Of a stretch of 64,000 nucleotides of DNA, positions 51,925-61,763 are shown piece by piece. The stretch lies in assembly GCF_023006325.1 (NCBI RefSeq), contig NZ_JAINDF010000001.1, positions 116,863 through 180,862 of the forward strand. Direction: 5' to 3'. This DNA is from Kordiimonas marina (lineage in GTDB: Bacteria > Pseudomonadota > Alphaproteobacteria > Sphingomonadales > Kordiimonadaceae). Numbering within the stretch: the stretch's first letter is position 1; each line of letters begins with the position of its first letter. A program made the position numbers and the translations under genes. A model generated the notes under the pieces. It searched no databases, was not told where the DNA came from, and saw only the letters and a program-made list of their open reading frames with translations.

Positions 51925-52024
51925 TCGTCATCCGCCAGCTTGACCGGCGGATCCAGGCACACAGGGGCCTAACACTTCAAACACATGTGTTCCTAGGCTC
52001 GCCGGTCGAGCCGGCGAGTGACGA
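51925..52024. repeat. Palindromic intergenic repeat element (100 bp)
   Basis: The ends TCGTCA (51925-51930) and TGACGA (52019-52024) are inverted. Inside lie two stems: TCCGCC/GGCGGA (51931-51951) with loop AGCTTGACC, and a perfect CTCGCCGG/CCGGCGAG (51998-52018) with loop TCGAG. This matches the plan of scattered alphaproteobacterial repeats that read CGTCATCC..CTTGACC..GGATCCAGG..GATGACG. It fills the gap between the EF-hand gene and the convergent serine hydrolase. No second copy is seen in the window. Confidence 0.7.
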
Positions 52025-52048
52025 GAGCAATGTATAAGCGGGATAGCC

Positions 52049-53224
52049 TCAGCGGCTGGAAGCCAGGTCGGTGGTCAGTTTCGACAGCGCGTCGGACCAG
52101 AAATTGGCGCCGAGGCGGTCGATCACCGTATTGTCGGCATTCATCAGCATGACAAGGCCGAGGTTTTTCTCACGCGAGTAGGAAATCAGGCTCCTGTAGC
52201 CCTTAACCGCGCCTGCGTGCATCACCACTTCCCCCTCCGGGAACTCATAAAGCCGCCAGCCGAGACCATAGTAAGCATCGGTAATATGGCGGCGCCACTG
52301 GCGCTTATAAAGCTCATGCCGGGTTTCCACCTGCTTGGTGGTGACAAGTTTGAGCACAGGCTCTGGCAGTACGGTCGGACGGTAGCCCATCTGGGCGATG
52401 AGCCATTTGCTCATATCCTCAATACTGGCGTTCACGCCCGCGGCCGGGGCGACATTATAATAGGTGCGGCTGGGGTGGATATGCACCAGCCCCCGGCGGG
52501 TCAGGACATGGGGGTCGGCCCGGTCCTTGGTCGCCATGAAGGCGTTATAGCCGATGGAAGCATCCGCCATGCCGAGCGGCTTGAAGAAGTGGGCGTCAAC
52601 CAGCTCGGAATAAGGTTGCCCCGCTGCGCGTTCCACCACCTTGCCGATCAGGCTGAACAGCACATTCTGGTAGCCATAACAGTCACCGGGGTCGCACACC
52701 GGCTTCAGCTTCTTGAAGTAAGGCAGGATTTTATCGATCTTCCAGCCGTCCTCGACCATCATGTCGTAGGAGTTGGGCATCAGCCCCGCACTGTGGCTGA
52801 GGATATGGCGGATCTTGATCTCCTTGGCGAACCCGGTCTTCTTGAAGCGCAGGTCCGGCACATAGCGGGTGATCGGGTCATCAAGGCTGAATTTATGTTC
52901 CTCGACCAATATACCGGCAAGGTCAGCCGCGAAGGTTTTGGAAACCGACGCCAAACGGAAAATGGTTTTGCGGTCGACCCGGGCATGATGATGCTTGGAG
53001 CGCACGCCGAACGTGCCCATGCGGACAACCTCGCCGTCCCGCACGATGGCATAGGCGCCACCGGGGATATGCTTCTGCCGTGTCAGGGTGTGGAATTGAT
53101 GGTCGAAATGCTGGAATAGTGCCTCTTCGCTCTCCGCCTGCGCCGCCGGACTGACAATTGTCCAACCAGCAGCAGCCACAAAAGCTCCCAGGATCAGCCC
53201 CCTGAAACGCACCAAGACCCGCAT
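52049..53224 (-). CDS. Serine hydrolase, class C beta-lactamase-like
   Basis: A 391-residue exported protein with signal peptide (GLILGAFVAAAGWTIVSPAAQA) and a serine beta-lactamase/esterase domain. The SxxK motif is LASVSKTFAAD, a tyrosine motif lies in YGYQNVLFSLIG, and HAGAVKG replaces the KTG box. Such proteins are usually esterases or D-aminopeptidases, not true beta-lactamases. AAGGAG precedes the ATG. It lies between the repeat and an alpha/beta hydrolase gene on the same strand. Confidence 0.87.
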   Translation of the reverse strand: MRVLVRFRGLILGAFVAAAGWTIVSPAAQAESEEALFQHFDHQFHTLTRQKHIPGGAYAIVRDGEVVRMGTFGVRSKHHHARVDRKTIFRLASVSKTFAADLAGILVEEHKFSLDDPITRYVPDLRFKKTGFAKEIKIRHILSHSAGLMPNSYDMMVEDGWKIDKILPYFKKLKPVCDPGDCYGYQNVLFSLIGKVVERAAGQPYSELVDAHFFKPLGMADASIGYNAFMATKDRADPHVLTRRGLVHIHPSRTYYNVAPAAGVNASIEDMSKWLIAQMGYRPTVLPEPVLKLVTTKQVETRHELYKRQWRRHITDAYYGLGWRLYEFPEGEVVMHAGAVKGYRSLISYSREKNLGLVMLMNADNTVIDRLGANFWSDALSKLTTDLASSR

Positions 53225-53289
53225 TCTGTCTCCTTATCCCCTACTCAAAACTGCCCAGTTTTTATCCGGTTTCTTACCCAAGGAAGATT

Positions 53290-54051
53290 CTAGCCTATCA
53301 GAAACCGGTTAACAATACGCGCCACCAGATCAGGCTTTTCCGCGTGAAGCCAGTGGCCCGTGCCTTCAACCGTGCGCACGCTGGCGTTCGGGAACAACCG
53401 CAGGATCGCCTCCCGGTGTTCCGCCTGCACATAGTCGCTATTGCCGCCGCGCACAAACAGGGTCGGCCCCATGAAAGGCCCGCCGGTGTTCGCTGCCGCA
53501 ATTTCCATATAGTCCCGCTCGATAGCGTCCAGATTGAGGCGCCAGCCCTGCGTGCCGTCATCCTGCCTGCGCCAGTTGGTCAAAAGGAAGCTCAGCACAT
53601 CCGGCTCATCCACGTAAGTGCTGAGGATTTTCTCGGCGTCTGAGCGGCTCATGTCGCCCGCGTCCGCCACCGCGCGCATCCCTTCAAGGATACGGCTGTG
53701 GTGATGGCCATACGCCACCGGCGCGATATCGCCGACCACAAGCTTCGAAACCCGGTCAGGCGCATTGAGCGCCAGCTGCATCGCGGTCTTACCGCCCATC
53801 GAATGGCCGAACAGGTGCACTTTCTCAAGCCCCAGGCTGTCCATCAGCGCCAGCACATCGGCCGCCATCAAAGGGTAGCTCATATGGTCATCATGGGGGC
53901 TGCGGCCATGGTTCCGAAGGTCCGGTGCGATGACGCGGAAATCGCTTTCCAGAATACGGGCGATGCCGCCCAGGTTATCGGCCGACCCGAAAAGCCCGTG
54001 CAGCATGACGAGCGGCGCCCCGGCACCGCGTTCCCTGAAATAAAGCTGCAT
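53290..54051 (-). CDS. Alpha/beta hydrolase, YbfF-like esterase
   Basis: A 253-residue hydrolase: PLVMLHGLFGSADNLG (oxyanion region), APDLRNHGRSPH, the nucleophile elbow FGHSMGGKTAM, and the catalytic histidine in GTGHWLHAEKP. These features match YbfF-type esterases acting on acyl esters. Its start overlaps the thiD stop by one base (TAATG), so it is translationally coupled to the thiD-glmM transcript. Confidence 0.92.
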   Translation of the reverse strand: MQLYFRERGAGAPLVMLHGLFGSADNLGGIARILESDFRVIAPDLRNHGRSPHDDHMSYPLMAADVLALMDSLGLEKVHLFGHSMGGKTAMQLALNAPDRVSKLVVGDIAPVAYGHHHSRILEGMRAVADAGDMSRSDAEKILSTYVDEPDVLSFLLTNWRRQDDGTQGWRLNLDAIERDYMEIAAANTGGPFMGPTLFVRGGNSDYVQAEHREAILRLFPNASVRTVEGTGHWLHAEKPDLVARIVNRFLIG

Positions 54052-54863
54052 TAGTTCGTCTCCGGCCTGACAAGCGCGTGGCCCAGGGGGCCATAGCCTT
54101 TGCCGAAGCCCGGCGCCTTGGCGATGGCGGTATGGACATACGCGTGGGCGCGTTCAAACGCATCCTCAAGCGAAAGCCCCTCGGCCAGCAAGGCCGCCAT
54201 GGCGCTCGCGAGCGTGCAGCCGGTGCCGTGGGTGTGGCGGGTTTCGATCCTGTCAGACGTGATCTGGCATTCGCCCTTGAGGCTGACGAGAAGGTCGGTG
54301 ACCTGCTTACCCGCGAGGTGCCCGCCGGTGATCAGCACCGCTTCCGCGCCGCTATCCAGAATTTTGTAGGCCGCAGCCTTCATGTCATCGAACGTGTCGA
54401 TGGTCATGCCGGTCAGCGCCTCGGCTTCCGGCGCGTTGGGGGTGACGAGGCTTGCGTGCGCGACCAGCGTTTTCAAAGCCTCGATCGCGTCATCATCGAT
54501 AAGCTTGGCGCCTGAGGTGGCGATCATCACCGGGTCGACCACCAGGTCGCCATCGAAGGCCGCATCATCGATCACCTGCAGGACAGTGTCGATGATCGCC
54601 CGGTCATACAGCATCCCGGTCTTGATGACATCGGTGCCGATATCGTCCATCACGGCGCGCATCTGTGCAGCCACGGTTTCAGCGGGCACCGGCATCACGT
54701 CGGTCACCCCCAGCGTGTTCTGCACCGTGATCGCCGTCACCGCCGTGGACGCATACTGCCCCAGCATGGTCACGGTCTTGATATCCGCCTGAAGGCCCGC
54801 GCCGCCGCCGGAATCCGACCCTGCGACGATAAGCACCCGGCCCATTTTTTCGGCGGGGGACAT
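54051..54863 (-). CDS. thiD: Hydroxymethylpyrimidine/phosphomethylpyrimidine kinase
   Basis: ThiD phosphorylates HMP and HMP-P in thiamine synthesis. The 270-residue ribokinase-like protein has AGSDSGGGAGLQADIKT (about 14-30), VDPVMIATSGAKL, TPNAPEAEALTG and the anion-hole block HGTGCTLASAMAALLAEG. GGAGG lies 7 bases before the ATG. The start overlaps the glmM stop by one base (TGATG). Confidence 0.95.
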   Translation of the reverse strand: MSPAEKMGRVLIVAGSDSGGGAGLQADIKTVTMLGQYASTAVTAITVQNTLGVTDVMPVPAETVAAQMRAVMDDIGTDVIKTGMLYDRAIIDTVLQVIDDAAFDGDLVVDPVMIATSGAKLIDDDAIEALKTLVAHASLVTPNAPEAEALTGMTIDTFDDMKAAAYKILDSGAEAVLITGGHLAGKQVTDLLVSLKGECQITSDRIETRHTHGTGCTLASAMAALLAEGLSLEDAFERAHAYVHTAIAKAPGFGKGYGPLGHALVRPETN

Positions 54864-56206
54864 CAGGCGGCCTCCTCAATCTCATGGCAGATCTGGTCAA
54901 CCAGCCGGTTGATCTTGCCCTCGTCATCGCCCTCGGCCATGACGCGGATAAGCGGTTCGGTGCCGGACTTGCGAATGAGCAGGCGGCCTGCGCCATTCAG
55001 CTCCGCCTCGGCGGCCTTGATGCTGGCCTGCACGCTCTCTTTCAACAGCGGATCGCCATCCGCATAACGGACATTCTTCAGGATCTGCGGCACGGGCTCG
55101 AACTGTTTGCACGCCTCCGACGCCGCCAAGCCGGACTGGCGGATTTCCGTCAGCACCTGCAGCGCGGAGATCAATCCGTCGCCGGTGGTGGTGAAATCGC
55201 TCAGCACGATATGGCCGGACTGTTCGCCGCCGACATTGAAGCCGCCCGACCGCATCCGCTCAACCACATAACGGTCGCCCACCTTGGTGCGCTCCAGTTT
55301 GATGCCTTCGCCCGTAAGCAGCCGTTCGAGCCCCAGGTTCGACATGACGGTTGCGACAAGCCCGCCGCCTTTGAGGAGACCGCGCCGGTGCCAGTTGCGG
55401 GTGATGAGCGCCATTACCTGGTCGCCATCGACGATCTCGCCCTTCTCATCGCACAGGATCAGCCTGTCGGCGTCGCCATCGAGCGCGATGCCGAGGTCAG
55501 CGCCTTCTTCCACCACCCGTTTGCACATGGCTTCGGGGTGGGTGGAACCGCAATCGGCATTGATGTTGAAACCGTTCGGCGATACGCCCATCGGGATAAC
55601 CTCGGCGCCCAGTTCCCACAGCACCATCGGCGCCACTTTGTAGGCGGCACCGTTCGCGCAATCGACCACCACCTTGAGGCCGTCGAAGGTTACGCCGTTG
55701 GGCACTGTCGCCTTGGCGAATTCCACATAGCGGCCGCTCGCGTCCTCAAGCCGGGTCGCGCGGCCGATGCGGTCGGGTGCGACCAAGGCCTCATCCAGAT
55801 CGCCCTTCATCAGGCGCTCGATTTCGGCCTCGCGTTCGTCCGACAGCTTGTAGCCGTCGGGACCGAAGAATTTGATGCCATTGTCATAGTGCGGGTTGTG
55901 GCTGGCCGAGATCATCACGCCCAGGTCGGCGCGCAAGGATTTCACCAGCATGGCGATGGCGGGGGTTGGCATCGGGCCGACCATGATGACATCCATGCCC
56001 GCGGCGACGAAACCGGCGGCGAGCGCAGGCTCGAACATATAGCCGGACCGGCGGGTATCCTTGCCGATCACCACGCGGTGGACATGCTCGCCGCGGATGA
56101 AGGCGCGGCCGGCGGCCAGCCCCACGCGCATGGCGATATCGGGCGTCATCAGCCCTTCATTGACACGGCCCCTGATGCCGTCGGTGCCAAAATAACTGCG
56201 GCTCAT
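54863..56206 (-). CDS. glmM: Phosphoglucosamine mutase
   Basis: GlmM converts glucosamine-6-phosphate to glucosamine-1-phosphate for cell-wall precursors. The 447-residue protein has [13 protein letters not shown] at the start, the phosphoserine loop [18 protein letters not shown] (catalytic Ser about 102), the magnesium loop [19 protein letters not shown], and the C-terminal [15 protein letters not shown]. It lies 42 bp after folP and overlaps thiD. The folP-glmM order is common in proteobacteria. Confidence 0.97.
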   Translation of the reverse strand: MSRSYFGTDGIRGRVNEGLMTPDIAMRVGLAAGRAFIRGEHVHRVVIGKDTRRSGYMFEPALAAGFVAAGMDVIMVGPMPTPAIAMLVKSLRADLGVMISASHNPHYDNGIKFFGPDGYKLSDEREAEIERLMKGDLDEALVAPDRIGRATRLEDASGRYVEFAKATVPNGVTFDGLKVVVDCANGAAYKVAPMVLWELGAEVIPMGVSPNGFNINADCGSTHPEAMCKRVVEEGADLGIALDGDADRLILCDEKGEIVDGDQVMALITRNWHRRGLLKGGGLVATVMSNLGLERLLTGEGIKLERTKVGDRYVVERMRSGGFNVGGEQSGHIVLSDFTTTGDGLISALQVLTEIRQSGLAASEACKQFEPVPQILKNVRYADGDPLLKESVQASIKAAEAELNGAGRLLIRKSGTEPLIRVMAEGDDEGKINRLVDQICHEIEEAA

Positions 56207-56248
56207 CCCATACCCTATTTTTTTGAAATGCCCGTTTGAGAAGCGATT

Positions 56249-57376
56249 CTAACCGTTTTGTTTGATGGCGTCCATGATTGAGGCATCGTGGAACGCCTGC
56301 TGGACCTTAAGCGCCTGCACGGTTTCCGCCACATCGTGAACCCGGACGATCTGCACACCCAGGCGGGCGGCATGAAGCGCTGCCGCGACCGAGCCCGCCA
56401 TGCGGCGCTCCGCCACGTCTTCCCCTGAGATCGCGCCGATGAAACGCTTGCGCGAGGCGCCCACCAGCAGCGGGCAGCCAAGCGTGTGGAACAGCGCGAG
56501 CCCGTTCATGAGCGCGACATTCTCCGCCACCACCTTCTTGCCGAAGCCGATGCCGGGGTCGAGGATCAGCCGGGACCGGTCGATCCCCGCCGCTTCGCAT
56601 ACGGCCACGCGCTCAGCCAGATAGTCGTAAACGTCCAGCAGCACGTCGTCATAGTCGGCTTCATTCCCGGCGTCGCCCGCCGAATGCATCAGCACGATCG
56701 GCGCGTCTGTCTCCGCCGCCACGCGCAGGCTTTCGGGATCATACTCCAGCGCCGTGACATCGTTGATGATGTGGCAGCCAGCCTGCACGGCCTTGTCCAT
56801 GACGAAGCTGTGGCGCGTATCGATGGAGAGCGGAATGCCGTCAGCCTGCAGGGCTTCGATGACCGGCACCACGCGTGTCGCTTCCTCGCCTTCCCACACC
56901 GGGGTCGCCCCCGGGCGCGTGCTTTCGCCGCCGATGTCGATCATGTCGGCACCCTCGGCGATCATCGCGCGGGCATGCAGGACCGCTTCCCCGTGATCGA
57001 GGAATTTGCCGCCGTCGGAAAAGCTGTCCGGTGTCACATTCAGAATGCCCATGATCAGCGGACGCGTGAAGGTCAGCGCCCGGTCCTGCCCCGGCAGCGT
57101 CATCGGCGGCCTTGGTGTTGCAAGGGCAACATGTTGGCGCACCAATTGATCCTGAATTTCCGAAGAAAATTGGGCGAAAGCCCCCTCAGCTGTTGCAGCT
57201 GCAACAGTTTCATCGTGGGTGATCTTGCCACCCTCGCGCACCAGAAGGCGGAATGTGAGGAACCTCAGGCCAGCACTGCCTGCCTGCAGGCCCAGCGTGC
57301 CGCCGTAAACGGGACCGGCGGGTACAAGGTAAGCCCTTGCCCCGCCGGTGTTCGGTTTGTTTTTATCCGTCTTCAC
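56249..57376 (-). CDS. folP: Dihydropteroate synthase with N-terminal extension
   Basis: FolP condenses p-aminobenzoate with hydroxymethyldihydropterin pyrophosphate in folate synthesis. The catalytic part starts near residue 108 with MGILNVTPDSFSDGG, then IGGESTRPGA, INDVTALEYD, LDPGIGFGKK and VGASRKRFIG. At 375 residues it is about 100 longer than typical enzymes; the extension (AYLVPAGPVYGG ... ALATPRPPMTL) is unlike the catalytic fold, and similar ones occur in alphaproteobacteria as I recall. The GTG at 57376 lacks a strong ribosome binding site, so the start is uncertain. Confidence 0.94.
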   Translation of the reverse strand: MKTDKNKPNTGGARAYLVPAGPVYGGTLGLQAGSAGLRFLTFRLLVREGGKITHDETVAAATAEGAFAQFSSEIQDQLVRQHVALATPRPPMTLPGQDRALTFTRPLIMGILNVTPDSFSDGGKFLDHGEAVLHARAMIAEGADMIDIGGESTRPGATPVWEGEEATRVVPVIEALQADGIPLSIDTRHSFVMDKAVQAGCHIINDVTALEYDPESLRVAAETDAPIVLMHSAGDAGNEADYDDVLLDVYDYLAERVAVCEAAGIDRSRLILDPGIGFGKKVVAENVALMNGLALFHTLGCPLLVGASRKRFIGAISGEDVAERRMAGSVAAALHAARLGVQIVRVHDVAETVQALKVQQAFHDASIMDAIKQNG

Positions 57377-57382
57377 AGATAC

Positions 57383-59293
57383 TTAGCTCTGCGTTTGCGG
57401 CTCGCCATGGTCGGCGCCAGCGCTCGGAACCGCGCTCGACGCCGCCGGGGTCACGCTCGGCGGATGGTCCTGGCCCTTGGGTTTCTGACGGATCGGCTTG
57501 CCTTCGATGACAGCCTTGATCTCGTCGCCCGACAGGGTTTCATACTCCAGCAGCGCCTGCGCAAGCAGTTCCAGCTGATCGTTATGCTCGGTCAGAATCT
57601 GCTTGGCGCGGCCGTTTGCGTCTTCAACGAAGGACTTGACTTCCTCATCGATCAGCTTGGCTGTCGCGCTCGACACATTCTGCTGGCGCGCCACCGAATG
57701 ACCGAGGAACACTTCTTCCTCGTTCGCCGAATAAAGCAGCGGGCCCAGCTTGTCGGACATGCCCCACTTGGTCACCATCGACCGCGCGAGGTTGGTTGCA
57801 TACTGGATGTCGGACGATGCGCCCGAGGTTACGGCGCCATAGCCGAAGGTCAGTTCCTCAGCCACACGCCCCGCCATGGCAATCGCCAGGTTGTCATGCA
57901 TCTTCTGGCGGCTTTGCGAATATTCGTCACGCTCCGGCAGGCGCATGACCATGCCAAGCGCACGGCCGCGCGGAATGATGGTGGCTTTGTGGATCGGGTC
58001 CGCCCACTTGCAGTAGACGGAAACAAGCGCGTGCCCACCTTCGTGATAGGCAGTGAGCTTTTTCTCATCGTCGGTCATGACCATGGAGCGGCGTTCGCTG
58101 CCCATCATCACCTTGTCCTTGGCATCTTCGAATTCCGCCATCGAGACGATCTTCTTGCCGCGGCGGGCCGCCAGCAGGGCAGCTTCGTTGACGAGGTTCA
58201 TGAGGTCGGCACCCGAGAAACCGGGGGTCCCGCGCGCGATGGTGTTGATGTCCACATCCGGTGCCAGCGGCACTTTCTTGATATGCACGCCGAGGATTTT
58301 CTCACGGCCGTTGATGTCCGGGTTCGGCACAACAACCTGGCGGTCGAAACGGCCCGGACGCAGAAGCGCGGGGTCAAGAACGTCAGGTCGGTTGGTTGCC
58401 GCGAGGATGATGATGCCCTCGTTGGCTTCGAAGCCGTCCATCTCAACCAGCAGCTGGTTCAGCGTCTGTTCGCGTTCGTCGTTCCCGCCGCCAAGGCCGG
58501 CACCACGATGGCGGCCGACAGCGTCGATCTCATCGATGAAGATGATGCAGGGCGCGTTCTTCTTCGCCTGTTCGAACATGTCACGGACACGGCTCGCGCC
58601 CACACCGACGAACATTTCCACGAAGTCGGAACCCGAAATGGTGAAGAACGGCACATTGGCTTCACCCGCAATCGCACGCGCGAGCAAGGTTTTACCAGTA
58701 CCAGGCGGGCCGACAAGCAGCGCGCCTTTCGGAATTTTACCGCCAAGACGCTGAAATTTCTGCGGGTCCTTGAGGAAATCAACGATCTCTTCAAGCTCTT
58801 CCTTGGCTTCCTCGATCCCAGCGACATCCTCGAACGTCACCCGGCCCTGCTTTTCGGTCAGCAGGCGTGCCCGGCTTTTACCGAAGCCCATGGCACCACC
58901 GCCACCGCCTTTGCCCTGCATCTGGCGCATCATGAATATCCAGACGCCGATGATCAGCAGGAATGGCAGGTAGGAGAAGAGAACACTCAGGAATGCGCCC
59001 TGGTCTTCCGGGACTTCCTTGAAGTTGACATTATGCTTGCGCAGCAGGCCATAAAGCTCGGAATCGTCGGTCGGCTTGATGCTTTTCGCATGTTCTTTGT
59101 TGGCATAGATGATCGAAACCTGCTGCCCTTTTATCTCAACACTGTCGACACGGTTCTGTTCAACAGCATCGAGGAACTGGCTGTAGCTGACTTCCGGTAC
59201 CTTGCCGGCACCACCCTGGAACAGGTTGAACAGCATAACCAGAAGCGCGATGATCAACACCCAAACGAGCGCATTTCGCATAAAACCGTTCAC
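57383..59293 (-). CDS. ftsH: ATP-dependent zinc metalloprotease FtsH
   Basis: FtsH is the membrane AAA+ protease that degrades misfolded membrane proteins and, in many bacteria, RpoH. The product (636 aa) has two membrane segments (about 5-24 and 103-122), Walker A GPPGTGKT (195-202), Walker [10 protein letters not shown], and the zinc motif YHEGGHALV in the protease domain. I chose the GTG at 59293, which gives the usual short N-terminus and has AAAGG 9 bases upstream; the frame is open back to a TTG at 59329. folP starts 6 bp after its stop. Confidence 0.97.
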   Translation of the reverse strand: MNGFMRNALVWVLIIALLVMLFNLFQGGAGKVPEVSYSQFLDAVEQNRVDSVEIKGQQVSIIYANKEHAKSIKPTDDSELYGLLRKHNVNFKEVPEDQGAFLSVLFSYLPFLLIIGVWIFMMRQMQGKGGGGGAMGFGKSRARLLTEKQGRVTFEDVAGIEEAKEELEEIVDFLKDPQKFQRLGGKIPKGALLVGPPGTGKTLLARAIAGEANVPFFTISGSDFVEMFVGVGASRVRDMFEQAKKNAPCIIFIDEIDAVGRHRGAGLGGGNDEREQTLNQLLVEMDGFEANEGIIILAATNRPDVLDPALLRPGRFDRQVVVPNPDINGREKILGVHIKKVPLAPDVDINTIARGTPGFSGADLMNLVNEAALLAARRGKKIVSMAEFEDAKDKVMMGSERRSMVMTDDEKKLTAYHEGGHALVSVYCKWADPIHKATIIPRGRALGMVMRLPERDEYSQSRQKMHDNLAIAMAGRVAEELTFGYGAVTSGASSDIQYATNLARSMVTKWGMSDKLGPLLYSANEEEVFLGHSVARQQNVSSATAKLIDEEVKSFVEDANGRAKQILTEHNDQLELLAQALLEYETLSGDEIKAVIEGKPIRQKPKGQDHPPSVTPAASSAVPSAGADHGEPQTQS

Positions 59294-59424
59294 TATGTAT
59301 CGCCTTTCTTTTACTGGCGTCTCACGCAACTATGAGGGCGCGAAAGCTTGTCCGCTTTCGTCCCGCTTACCTCAAGAGATAAGCGTCCAGCCCGCAGGTG
59401 CAAGGGTTCGCCCCTGAGAAGCCC

Positions 59425-60708
59425 TCACTTTTTCGACAAAGTGAGCCATTTCGGCGTCAAGGTGACCGTAAGGTCATCCCGGACACTATATCCCAGATGA
59501 GGAACCGCCTGCAAACAGTCCTCATCAAAAACCGCCGGCAGGACGAGCCTGACCGGATAAGGCAGGCCACAATCCCGCATCTCCGGCCGGTCAGCCACCA
59601 GCTGCGCCCAGCCTTTTTCGCCAAGCGCACCAATCTTGAGCTTTGCAATATCACCGCGGGCGCAAATGTCAAACCGGTTATCCCAATCAGTCTGATCGAC
59701 CAGCGGTTCCGCGGGGCCGATTGCCGCCAATTCGCGGAAGACGATTATGCTGCCGCCCGGGTTGGGCGCAAACTGAACACCGTCCAGCGTTTGGCCGCTG
59801 AACTCATCGCCCATGAGTGCCTCCAGCAGGCGTTCAAGCTTCTCGAAACGCGGCACATACGGCCGCCCGCCGATCATGCGGCAAAGAGACGCAAGGCCCC
59901 GAAGGACGATATCCTCAGGCGCTGCATCCAAGAGGTCCGGGTTGAGAAAAGCGTGTCCTTCCGGTCTGAGGCGCGCAGCGTCCCGAAGCCAGAGGTGTTC
60001 ATAATATTCAAGCGCGTCCCGGCTGCGTCTGAGCCGCCGTGCCGTGTCAGCCAGCCTTTGGGCACTCAGGCCCTCAAGTGGCGGATCGGCCAGCAAAGCC
60101 CGCACTTTCACCCGGTCATAGGACAGCGAGCTATTGCTCGGGTCCTCGACCCAAGTGACCCCCATGGCTTCAAGCGTGGCGATAAGCCGGGCCTTCGGAA
60201 AGTCCAGGAACGGACGCACAAGCCGGGGCGGCACGTCCCCCACGGGCGGTTTGGAGACAGGCGCCATCGCGGCAAGCCCGTAGACGCCGCTACCGCGCGC
60301 AAGCCGAAGCAACAGAGTTTCCGCCTGGTCATCCTGATGGTGCGCCGTCAAAAGCCATTTGATGCCTTTATCCCGGCACCAATCACACAAAAGGCGGTAA
60401 CGGGCGCCCCGTGCCGCCGCCTGGATATTGGCCGACGGCTTTTCGCCTTCCCACACCAGCGTTTCATGCGCGATGCCGCGGGCCGCCAGAAGGTCATGGA
60501 CCATAGCCGCCTCGTCCGCCGCTTCCGGCCTGAGGCCGTGATCCACGGTCAGGCACACTGCCGGCCTAAGCGCCGCCACCATAAGGCCGAGGCATAAGCT
60601 GTCCGCCCCACCGGAGACCGCAATGGCAACCTGCTCATCCGCACCAATGCGGCAGGCATCAAGCGCGACTGCAACCTCCTGGGCTGTGAGCGGATCAGCG
60701 CTGACCAT
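59425..60708 (-). CDS. tilS: tRNA(Ile)-lysidine synthetase
   Basis: TilS changes the wobble cytidine of tRNA-Ile(CAU) to lysidine. The 427-residue protein has the PP-loop AVSGGADSLCLGL (about 29-41), TVDHGLRPEAADEA, LLTAHHQDDQAETLLLRLARGSG and VRPFLDFPKA. The length fits the alphaproteobacterial form with a helical C-terminus. It lies between cpoB and ftsH, the usual neighbourhood. Confidence 0.95.
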   Translation of the reverse strand: MVSADPLTAQEVAVALDACRIGADEQVAIAVSGGADSLCLGLMVAALRPAVCLTVDHGLRPEAADEAAMVHDLLAARGIAHETLVWEGEKPSANIQAAARGARYRLLCDWCRDKGIKWLLTAHHQDDQAETLLLRLARGSGVYGLAAMAPVSKPPVGDVPPRLVRPFLDFPKARLIATLEAMGVTWVEDPSNSSLSYDRVKVRALLADPPLEGLSAQRLADTARRLRRSRDALEYYEHLWLRDAARLRPEGHAFLNPDLLDAAPEDIVLRGLASLCRMIGGRPYVPRFEKLERLLEALMGDEFSGQTLDGVQFAPNPGGSIIVFRELAAIGPAEPLVDQTDWDNRFDICARGDIAKLKIGALGEKGWAQLVADRPEMRDCGLPYPVRLVLPAVFDEDCLQAVPHLGYSVRDDLTVTLTPKWLTLSKK

Positions 60709-60726
60709 GGCGGCTCCTCAAAGGCA

Positions 60727-61614
60727 TCAGCTGCACTTCGCCTCTTTGGCAAGGTCCGCCGCCCGATCCTTCAACCGGTCATTGGCCTTGGCTTCACTGC
60801 GGCGGAATTCCGCCAGCGCATTGCAGGCGTCCGATGCGCTGCCAAGCTTGATCAGCACTTCGGAAAGGTCGACAAGCGCATCGACACGCTTTTCATGGTT
60901 CGGATGCTTCTCGATCAGCCCAAGGAACTGCTGGGCCGCCTGCGCCATCTTGCCCTGAAGCATATAAATGCGCCCAAGCCAGAACTTGGCATTGCCCGCC
61001 AGCTTCTCATCCTTGTTGACCGCCAGGAATTTCTCCATGGCGATGCGTCCGCTTTCCAGGTCGTTCTTCTGGATGAAGGCGAATGCATATTGATATTGCT
61101 TGGCGGCGTCGCCCTCAGGCAGCTCAACTGCCGGGGCGGCAGGCTTGGGGGCCTCCGCCGTCGCGGGCGCCGGGGTCGTGCTCGCGGCAGGCGTGCCAGC
61201 AGGCTGGGCCACTTTGCCTGCGGCCTGCACCGTGTCCATCTGGTTCTGCTGAAGCATGATCTGTTTCTTGAGGAGGTCGAGCGCATCCTCGAACTGACGC
61301 TGCTGGTATTCGACCTGCTCCATCCGCCCCGTCAGGGTGCGGATCTGGTGTGACAGCGCGCCGATCTGCGCCGACAGGTCGGCGAGAACCTGACGATCAT
61401 TGGAGGAAACCGCGGCCGGCTGGGTCGGTGCCGACACATTGCCGGACGCGTCAACCCCGAACACCTTGCGCTGAAGCGACTGAACCTGGCGCGTAAGCTG
61501 CGCCACCTGCTCAGCCAACTGGTCCGACCGGCTTTTCGCATCGGCGGGCGTGCCAAACGCCGGCACCATCAGCGCCGCCATCAAAACGGAAAGAGCCCAA
61601 GCCCTGACTTTCAT
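60727..61614 (-). CDS. cpoB: Tol-Pal system protein CpoB (YbgF)
   Basis: A 295-residue periplasmic protein with signal peptide (WALSVLMAALMVPAFGTPADA), an N-terminal coiled-coil (SDQLAEQVAQLTRQVQSLQ), a second helical stretch (QIGALSHQIRTLTGRMEQVE), an Ala/Pro linker (about 138-165) and C-terminal TPR repeats starting AKQYQYAFAFIQKNDLESG. CpoB links peptidoglycan synthesis with outer-membrane constriction. It follows pal, with a terminator-like hairpin in the 149-bp gap. tolQRAB are not adjacent. Confidence 0.94.
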   Translation of the reverse strand: MKVRAWALSVLMAALMVPAFGTPADAKSRSDQLAEQVAQLTRQVQSLQRKVFGVDASGNVSAPTQPAAVSSNDRQVLADLSAQIGALSHQIRTLTGRMEQVEYQQRQFEDALDLLKKQIMLQQNQMDTVQAAGKVAQPAGTPAASTTPAPATAEAPKPAAPAVELPEGDAAKQYQYAFAFIQKNDLESGRIAMEKFLAVNKDEKLAGNAKFWLGRIYMLQGKMAQAAQQFLGLIEKHPNHEKRVDALVDLSEVLIKLGSASDACNALAEFRRSEAKANDRLKDRAADLAKEAKCS

Positions 61615-61700
61615 ACTGTTTCTCCTTCCCTACAACTTCCCCTGCTTTTACGGCAAAAACAGGGCTGGCGTGCGAAGACCGCCAGTAGATTGGCTTTTCT

Positions 61701-61739
61701 AAAAAAACGACCCCGCCCCGGAATTCCGGGCACGGGGCC
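61701..61739 (-). terminator. Terminator after pal
   Basis: On the minus strand GCCCCG.TGCCCGG pairs with CCGGGG.CGGGGTC around AATT, followed by GTTTTTTT. It lies 25 bp past the pal stop and 87 bp before cpoB, so cpoB may need readthrough or its own promoter. Confidence 0.85.
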
Positions 61740-61763
61740 ATTGTTCTTTGCGCCTGAGGCGGA

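Noticed and set aside
52049-53224. Calling the serine hydrolase an AmpC beta-lactamase
   Set aside because: The SxxK motif is present, but the KTG box is HAG and the tyrosine motif is not YxN, so resistance activity is not supported.
56486-59335. A 949-codon plus-strand frame opposite folP and ftsH
   Set aside because: Despite its length it is the complement of two conserved genes and shows no domain.
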